DNA from: an uncultured Acidimicrobiaceae bacterium
GTDB taxonomy: Bacteria; Actinomycetota; Acidimicrobiia; Spongiisociales; UBA5794
Direction of reading: 5' to 3'
Assembly: GCA_947258375.1 (NCBI GenBank)
Contig: CAMYIJ010000026.1
Location: forward strand, 1-64,000
Length of the DNA: 64,000 bases
Shown piece after piece: positions 59,741-64,000 of the stretch. A model generated the notes under the pieces. The model saw nothing but the letters and a program-made list of their open reading frames with translations, searched no databases and was not told the origin of the DNA. Positions within the stretch are counted from its first letter, which is position 1. Each line of letters starts with the position of its first letter. Made by a program: the position numbers and the translations under genes.

Positions 59741-59824
59741 CTAGCCGCGGCCCGCGTTGGGCTTGCGGCCGTGGTTTGCCTTGCTGCGACGAGCGCGCAA
59801 TTTACGTCGTTTTGCTTTGGCCAT
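59741..59824 (-). CDS. Ribosomal protein bL37 (small basic protein)
   Basis: 27 aa, too short for usual ORF cut-offs. Minus strand from ATG 59824: MAKAKRRKLRARRSKANHGR then KPNAGRG. The opening MAK, arginine/lysine run and closing ANHGRKPNA match the bL37 protein found in mycobacterial 50S subunits. A -10-like TACCCT (59835-59840, minus) lies 10 nt upstream, so the mRNA is nearly leaderless. Divergent from and closely interlocked with the DUF192 gene at 59847. Confidence 0.85.
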   Translation of the reverse strand: MAKAKRRKLRARRSKANHGRKPNAGRG

Positions 59825-59846
59825 AAGACTAGGAAGGGTAACAGCG

Positions 59847-60239
59847 TTGCGGCGTAAGGTCCCAATTCAGCTCATTGCTGAGATTCCCGGACTGTTTCGC
59901 TGCCCTGTCATGGTGCCGACCACACTGTGGCAGCGCCTCCGTGGAATCAGGCGAGTGCCGCCCGGTTGCGGCGTTCTGCTGGCGACCTCGGCGGTGAACT
60001 CGTTTGGGCTGGAACACGAAACAACCGCGCTGGCTCTCGACAAAAAGGGCCGGGTTCTGGCTACTAGGCGTCTCGCTCCGAACACTGTGTGGCGCCACCG
60101 GCGTGCCACCTGGATACTGGAACTAGACACCCAAGCGCTGGGCCCCTCCAGCGGTGAGGCAGCCGGGGATCCTCGCTCCCGCAACGTCTTTCCCGGCTGT
60201 GCCGTCAAGGCCGTCCAACTGAGAACGCGCCGCGTCTAG
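59847..60239 (+). CDS. DUF192 family protein
   Basis: 130 aa, TTG start with AGGAAGGG (59831-59838) 8 nt upstream. DUF192 pattern: LWQRLRGIRRVPPGCGVLLA, TSAVNSFGLEHETTALALDK, KGRVLATRRLAPNTVWRHRR, ATWILELDTQ. Family members are small beta-rich proteins of unknown function. No signal peptide. The Shine-Dalgarno overlaps the promoter region of divergent bL37, so the two genes cannot be separated by conventional spacing. Confidence 0.65.
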   Translation: MRRKVPIQLIAEIPGLFRCPVMVPTTLWQRLRGIRRVPPGCGVLLATSAVNSFGLEHETTALALDKKGRVLATRRLAPNTVWRHRRATWILELDTQALGPSSGEAAGDPRSRNVFPGCAVKAVQLRTRRV

Positions 60240-60357
60240 CGGCTTCTTAGGGGCGTTTAGGGGCCCACTTGAGCGCTTTGGCCCTAGCGCGCACCGGCTG
60301 TGTCCCTCATCATTCGGCTAACAGTGTTTTTCGTCTCCAACCGGAGGGAGTGGGACG

Positions 60358-61569
60358 TTGCGACGAGTTATGTTTGTACTGGGGTTCTTCCTCATTTTGA
60401 CACTAGCCGCGTGCTCAGGTGATACCGGTCCGGCGGGCCCGGCAGGTGCGCCCGGCCCGGCAGGTGAGGTCGGGGCGGCCGGTCCCGCGGGCCCGGCAGG
60501 TCCGGCAGGTGAGACCGGTGGGGCCGTCGGGGTTGCTGCCGAATATGTCGGTTCGGTGACGTGCGCCGGCTGTCATGAGGACATATCCGAGGTGTTCAAC
60601 AAGTCGGGCCATCCCTACAAGCTGAACAAGGTGGTGGACGGTCAACCGCCCACCTACCCGTTCACTGAGATCACTGAAGTACCGGAGGGCTACACCTGGG
60701 ATGACATCTCCTACGTAATCGGTGGCTACGGGTGGAAAGCCCGTTTCATTGATCAGGAGGGGTACATCATCACCGGCGATGCCGATGCGACGACCCAATA
60801 CAACCTGCCCAATGAGGCCATCGGGCTTGGTGACAATTGGGTGGCGTATCACGCCGGCGAGGAGATGAAGCCATACAACTGTGGCACCTGCCACACGACC
60901 GGCTACCAGCCGGAGGGCAACCAGGACGGACTGCCCGGCCTGATCGGAACGTGGACCGAGCCGGGCATTCAGTGCGAAGAGTGCCACGGTCCTGGATCCA
61001 ATCATGCCGCCAGTCCCTACGGCGTGGCTATGAAGATCGATCGCACGTCGAACGCCTGTGGTGACTGCCACCTGCGGGGCGAGCCCGAGGGCATCAACGC
61101 CAGCGGCGGGTTCATCAAGCACCATGAGCAGTACGAGGAGCTGTTCCAGTCCAAGCACCGTGCAATCGACTGCGTGGCCTGTCACGACCCGCACGAGGGT
61201 GTGATCCAGAATCGTATCGAAGGCACACCGACAACCCGTGTCCAATGCGAGTCGTGCCACTTCCAGAACGCCCAATACCAGGCGTCGGATGTAATGAAGT
61301 CGGTCGTAGACTGCGTCGACTGTCATATGCCGCGACTCGTGAAGAGCGCGCTTGGTGACGCCGAGGCCTACACAGGGGACATCCGAACGCACCTGTGGGC
61401 GATCGACCCCTTGGCGACGTCGCAGTTCACTGAGGACGGCTCCGAGGCGATCTCGCAGATATCGCTCGATTGGGCCTGCAAGTCGTGTCACCGAGATGGC
61501 GGGACTGCGTCGGTGAAGACAGACGATGAGTTGAAGGACGAGGCCATCGGCTATCACAACCGGCCGTAA
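60358..61569 (+). CDS. Octaheme c-type cytochrome lipoprotein with collagen-like stalk
   Basis: 403 aa, TTG start (SD GGAGGG upstream; ATG 60370 is an alternative). Signal peptide with lipobox LAAC, followed by Gly-X-Y triplets (GDTGPAGPAGAPGPAGEVGA onward) for about 35 residues, then eight CxxCH haem sites: CAGCH, CGTCH, CEECH, CGDCH, CVACH, CESCH, CVDCH, CKSCH. The first site follows the linker and the last is near the C-terminus. Predicted to face the outside of the cell membrane and carry electrons. Proposed partners are not in the window. A short spacer (60240-60357) precedes it. Confidence 0.85.
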   Translation: MRRVMFVLGFFLILTLAACSGDTGPAGPAGAPGPAGEVGAAGPAGPAGPAGETGGAVGVAAEYVGSVTCAGCHEDISEVFNKSGHPYKLNKVVDGQPPTYPFTEITEVPEGYTWDDISYVIGGYGWKARFIDQEGYIITGDADATTQYNLPNEAIGLGDNWVAYHAGEEMKPYNCGTCHTTGYQPEGNQDGLPGLIGTWTEPGIQCEECHGPGSNHAASPYGVAMKIDRTSNACGDCHLRGEPEGINASGGFIKHHEQYEELFQSKHRAIDCVACHDPHEGVIQNRIEGTPTTRVQCESCHFQNAQYQASDVMKSVVDCVDCHMPRLVKSALGDAEAYTGDIRTHLWAIDPLATSQFTEDGSEAISQISLDWACKSCHRDGGTASVKTDDELKDEAIGYHNRP

Positions 61570-61760
61570 GGAAGCCACACCTGGCGGGGAGATCCGTGGA
61601 GCCTCCCCCGCATTGATGACGAGCATCCCGGTGGCGCGTTGGGCATCCCAAGAGCCCAGCGTGGCCGGGGTGCTTGTCGCGTGCTCCCGGTGCCGGGGCG
61701 AACTCGTTCGTCTCCGCGGTTGAACGTGCGGCCGGCGAATCCTGATCTGGCCCAAACCCG

Positions 61761-61766
61761 TATCAT
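61761..61766 (+). promoter_or_regulatory. -10 element TATCAT, leaderless rsmI
   Basis: TATCAT ends 6 nt before the rsmI ATG (61773). Upstream, 61570-61760 shows no gene. Confidence 0.6.
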
Positions 61767-61772
61767 CACCTG

Positions 61773-62606
61773 ATGCCCGGCACCCTCATCCTATGTGGCA
61801 CGCCCATCGGCAACATGGCGGACGCGTCGCCGCGTCTGGACGCCGCGCTGCGCTCGGCCGACGTCATCTACGCCGAAGACACCCGACGCTCTTCGTACCT
61901 TCTGCAGACTCTCGGGCTGACCCGGCCGCTGCGGTCGTATTTCGCGGGGAACGAGGCGGCACGGGCCGAGGAGCTCGCCGGGCGACTCGAGGCCGGTGAA
62001 GTGGTGGCACTGCTGACCGACGCCGGCATGCCATCGATCTCCGATCCCGGGCTCACCGCGGCCCGCGCCGCGCATCTGGCCGGTGCCCGGGTCACCGTGA
62101 TCCCCGGCCCGAGTGCGGTCACAGCCGCTCTGGCGGTATCGGGCCTGCCGTCGGATCGTTTCGTCTTTGAGGGCTTTCTCCCGCGCAAGAAGGGAGGCAG
62201 GGAAGCGCGCCTGGCGGAGCTCGAATCCGAAAGCAGGACCATCGTGCTCTTTGCCGCGGCGTCGCGTGTCGTTGCCGATCTCGAGGACCTGGCGACCACC
62301 CTTGGCGACAGTCGCCCTGTGGCGATCGCGCGCGAACTCACCAAGCTGCACGAAGAAGTGTGGCGCGGCAGCCTGGCGCGGGCCGTGACCGAGTTCGACG
62401 GCCGCCCCTCTATCAAGGGAGAGCTGACCATCGTGATCGGGCCGAAGCCGGCCGTCGCGGCCGACTTGAACGCAGCAGTTGAGGCAGCGCGCGCCGCCAT
62501 CGAGACGGGGATAGCCCCATCAGAAGCGGTCCGCGAAGCGGCTGCTGCGCACCGTGTGAGCCGGCGGCTTCTGTATCAGGAGGTGATTGTGCCCGGGGCC
62601 CCCTAG
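61773..62606 (+). CDS. rsmI: 16S rRNA (cytidine(1402)-2'-O)-methyltransferase RsmI
   Basis: 277 aa. Tetrapyrrole-methylase fold with the RsmI motifs GTLILCGTPIGNM, VIYAEDTRRSSYLL (EDTR), LTDAGMPSISDPG and VIPGPSAVTAALAVSGLPSD, then FVFEGFLPRKKGGR and EVWRGSLARAVTEF. It methylates C1402 in the decoding centre of 16S rRNA using SAM. The last four bases overlap the convergent AbrB gene. Leaderless promoter at 61761. Confidence 0.95.
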   Translation: MPGTLILCGTPIGNMADASPRLDAALRSADVIYAEDTRRSSYLLQTLGLTRPLRSYFAGNEAARAEELAGRLEAGEVVALLTDAGMPSISDPGLTAARAAHLAGARVTVIPGPSAVTAALAVSGLPSDRFVFEGFLPRKKGGREARLAELESESRTIVLFAAASRVVADLEDLATTLGDSRPVAIARELTKLHEEVWRGSLARAVTEFDGRPSIKGELTIVIGPKPAVAADLNAAVEAARAAIETGIAPSEAVREAAAAHRVSRRLLYQEVIVPGAP

Positions 62607-62842
62607 CCGCCGGCGATCTCGCTCCTACATGTAGCGCACAAGCCGCGTCCTTTGAAAGGACGGACGTCGGTCGTTGATCCGTCGAAGACGCAGGTTGCCT
62701 GCAGCTTGCGAATCACGATGGCGTCGTCCTCAACAGAAATCGCGAGTTCGTCCCCCTCGCGAATATTGAAAAGGCGTCTTGTTTCGGCGGGTACGACGAT
62801 CCGTCCCAAGTCGTCGATCTTTCGCACCATGCCGGTATCCAA
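62603..62842 (-). CDS. AbrB/MazE/SpoVT-like DNA-binding protein
   Basis: 79 aa from TTG 62842, with GGAGG 7 nt upstream. SpoVT/AbrB swapped-hairpin motif TGMVRKIDDLGRIVVPAETR, RLFNIREGDELAISVEDDAI, followed by a Cys tail TCVFDGSTTDVRPF and GLCATCRSEI. Actinobacterial relatives usually have CxxC at the first site, here CVFDG, so one of four zinc-type cysteines is missing. Dimeric DNA-binding transition-state-type regulator; target unknown. ATG 62830 is a possible shorter start. Confidence 0.82.
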   Translation of the reverse strand: MDTGMVRKIDDLGRIVVPAETRRLFNIREGDELAISVEDDAIVIRKLQATCVFDGSTTDVRPFKGRGLCATCRSEIAGG

Positions 62843-63007
62843 ACCGTTACCTCCATATGCCTGACGGATAGATCCTGCGACATTCCCAACCCCCGCGGGC
62901 ACATTGCAGGTCAATTTCTACCACTTCGAGTGGTCCATTGCTTGATTATGGTCACTTTCGGGCGTCATGGGAACACCTGGCACCGTTTCGTCGGCCGGAG
63001 CCACTGG

Positions 63008-63013
63008 TACCAT
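63008..63013 (+). promoter_or_regulatory. -10 element TACCAT, leaderless metG
   Basis: TACCAT ends 7 nt before GTG 63021. An in-frame ATG at 62967 exists but lacks a Shine-Dalgarno and adds residues outside family similarity. Confidence 0.5.
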
Positions 63014-63020
63014 CGCCGCG

Positions 63021-64000
63021 GTGAACACCTCGCCAACACCCCGGAAGATCCTCGTTGCCGTCGGCTGGCCTTACGCGCAGGGGCCGCTCCACCTGGGTCA
63101 TATGGCGGGCGCATACCTGCCCGCGGACATCTTCGCTCGCTATCAGCGGGCCGCCGGCAACGACGTCCTGATGGTCTCCGGCTCCGACGCCCACGGCACT
63201 CCAATCACAATCCTCGCCGACAAGGAAGACGTCCCACCACAGGAAATCGTCGATCGATATCACCCCATGTTCCTCGGCTACTGGCGTGACCTGGGGATCT
63301 CCTTCGATCTGTTCACGCGCACCGACACGCCGAACCACCACCGCGTGGCGCAGGACTTCTTCATGAAGCTGCTCGAGAACGGGTACCTGTACAAGAAGAA
63401 GACCGAGCAGTACTACGACGCGGCAGCCGAGCAGTTCCTGCCCGACCGCTACGTCGAGGGGAAGTGCCCACACTGTGGCTACGAGGAAGCTCGCGGCGAC
63501 CAGTGCGACAACTGTGGGCGGACCCTCGACCCCACGGACCTGCTCAACCCGATTTCAAAACGCAGCGGGTCGACGCCCGTGCTGCGCGAAACAGAGCACT
63601 ACTACTGGAAGCTCAGTGAGTTTGCCGAACCGCTGCTCGAATGGCTCGCGACTCGCCAGGGCTGGCGGCCGCATGTCATCAACTTCGCCAGGGCGATGGT
63701 CGAAGACGGCCTCATCGACCGCGCTTTCACGAGGGACATCTCCTGGGGTATCCCGCTCCCGGTCGACGACCTCGGTGACGGCAAACGGATCTACGTCTGG
63801 TGGGAAGCCGTCATGGGCTACTTCTCGGCGCCGCAGGAGTGGGCAGAGATCCAGGGCGACCCCGAGGCGTGGAAGGCCTGGTGGACCGATCCGGACGCTG
63901 AGTCCTACTACTTCGTCGGCAAGGACAACATCCCGTTCCATGCGATCTACTGGCCCGCCCTGTTGATGGGTTACGGCGGGCTCAACCTGCCGACGGATGT
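63021..64000 (+). CDS. metG: Methionine-tRNA ligase MetG, N-terminal part (cut by window edge)
   Basis: 326 codons to the window end. Class I signature [20 protein letters not shown] contains HIGH as HLGH; then [15 protein letters not shown], the zinc-knuckle [18 protein letters not shown] (four Cys, MetRS type with connective-peptide zinc) and [20 protein letters not shown]. The KMSKS loop and anticodon domain lie beyond the window. Leaderless GTG start at 63021 is preferred. Charges initiator and elongator tRNA-Met. Confidence 0.95.
   Translation, partial: MNTSPTPRKILVAVGWPYAQGPLHLGHMAGAYLPADIFARYQRAAGNDVLMVSGSDAHGTPITILADKEDVPPQEIVDRYHPMFLGYWRDLGISFDLFTRTDTPNHHRVAQDFFMKLLENGYLYKKKTEQYYDAAAEQFLPDRYVEGKCPHCGYEEARGDQCDNCGRTLDPTDLLNPISKRSGSTPVLRETEHYYWKLSEFAEPLLEWLATRQGWRPHVINFARAMVEDGLIDRAFTRDISWGIPLPVDDLGDGKRIYVWWEAVMGYFSAPQEWAEIQGDPEAWKAWWTDPDAESYYFVGKDNIPFHAIYWPALLMGYGGLNLPTD

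Overview
High-GC (roughly 64 %) bacterial chromosome window. Lineage markers point to Actinomycetota: a DUF3263 helix-turn-helix protein, the tiny ribosomal protein bL37 (59741-59824, minus), an Rv2466c-type mycothiol-linked DsbA-fold reductase, an AbrB/SpoVT-like protein with a cysteine tail, and many leaderless genes (TANNNT placed 6-7 nt before ATG/GTG). The gene content (A/V-type ATPase, many T-rich lipoproteins, B12-dependent mutase, Liv transporter) fits a deep class such as Acidimicrobiia better than Mycobacteriales, but that placement is inference. No phage, IS element, rRNA or CRISPR array is visible; two tRNAs are present.

Layout. 1-5.8 kb: lipoproteins, DUF3263, an AI-2E-family permease, a CvpA-CAP fusion, an EamA permease and tRNA-Arg. 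5.85-11 kb: a repressor-type promoter followed by an operon of nitroreductase, a divergent split B12-dependent acyl-CoA mutase, TetR and acyl-CoA ligase. 11.3-22.4 kb: ECF sigma with a partner membrane protein, epoxide-hydrolase-like protein, P-type ATPase, HAD protein, 3-hydroxyacyl-CoA dehydrogenase, thioredoxin, UppP, and MTA phosphorylase, with repeat-rich spacers. 22.4-26.4 kb: plsY-moeA/glp-moaC-moaB-glpR-like-translin. 26.9-36.3 kb: a complete nine-gene A/V-type ATPase operon with subunit D first, then a universal stress protein. 36.5-42.5 kb: Liv-type ABC transporter (binding-protein gene frameshifted in its leader) and an MFS permease. 43-47.8 kb: two secreted EEP-fold nucleases. 47.9-53.5 kb: a single-domain response regulator, and on the opposite strand a histidine kinase overlapping a giant cadherin-like membrane protein with a cytoplasmic cold-shock-like domain. 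53.6-64 kb: candidate selenoprotein, FabH-like enzyme, M16 protease and lipoprotein, bL37, DUF192, octaheme cytochrome with a collagen-like stalk, RsmI, AbrB and the start of metG.

Most notable. (i) The DsbA-fold gene at 53654 has an in-frame UGA exactly where the family has the first Cys of CPWC, with a possible bacterial SECIS hairpin: a likely selenoprotein. (ii) The kinase and cadherin/cold-shock pair looks like an undescribed surface-sensing arrangement. (iii) The B12 mutase lacks the otherwise conserved active-site histidine. (iv) At least four families of dispersed palindromic or modular repeats occupy intergenic sites.
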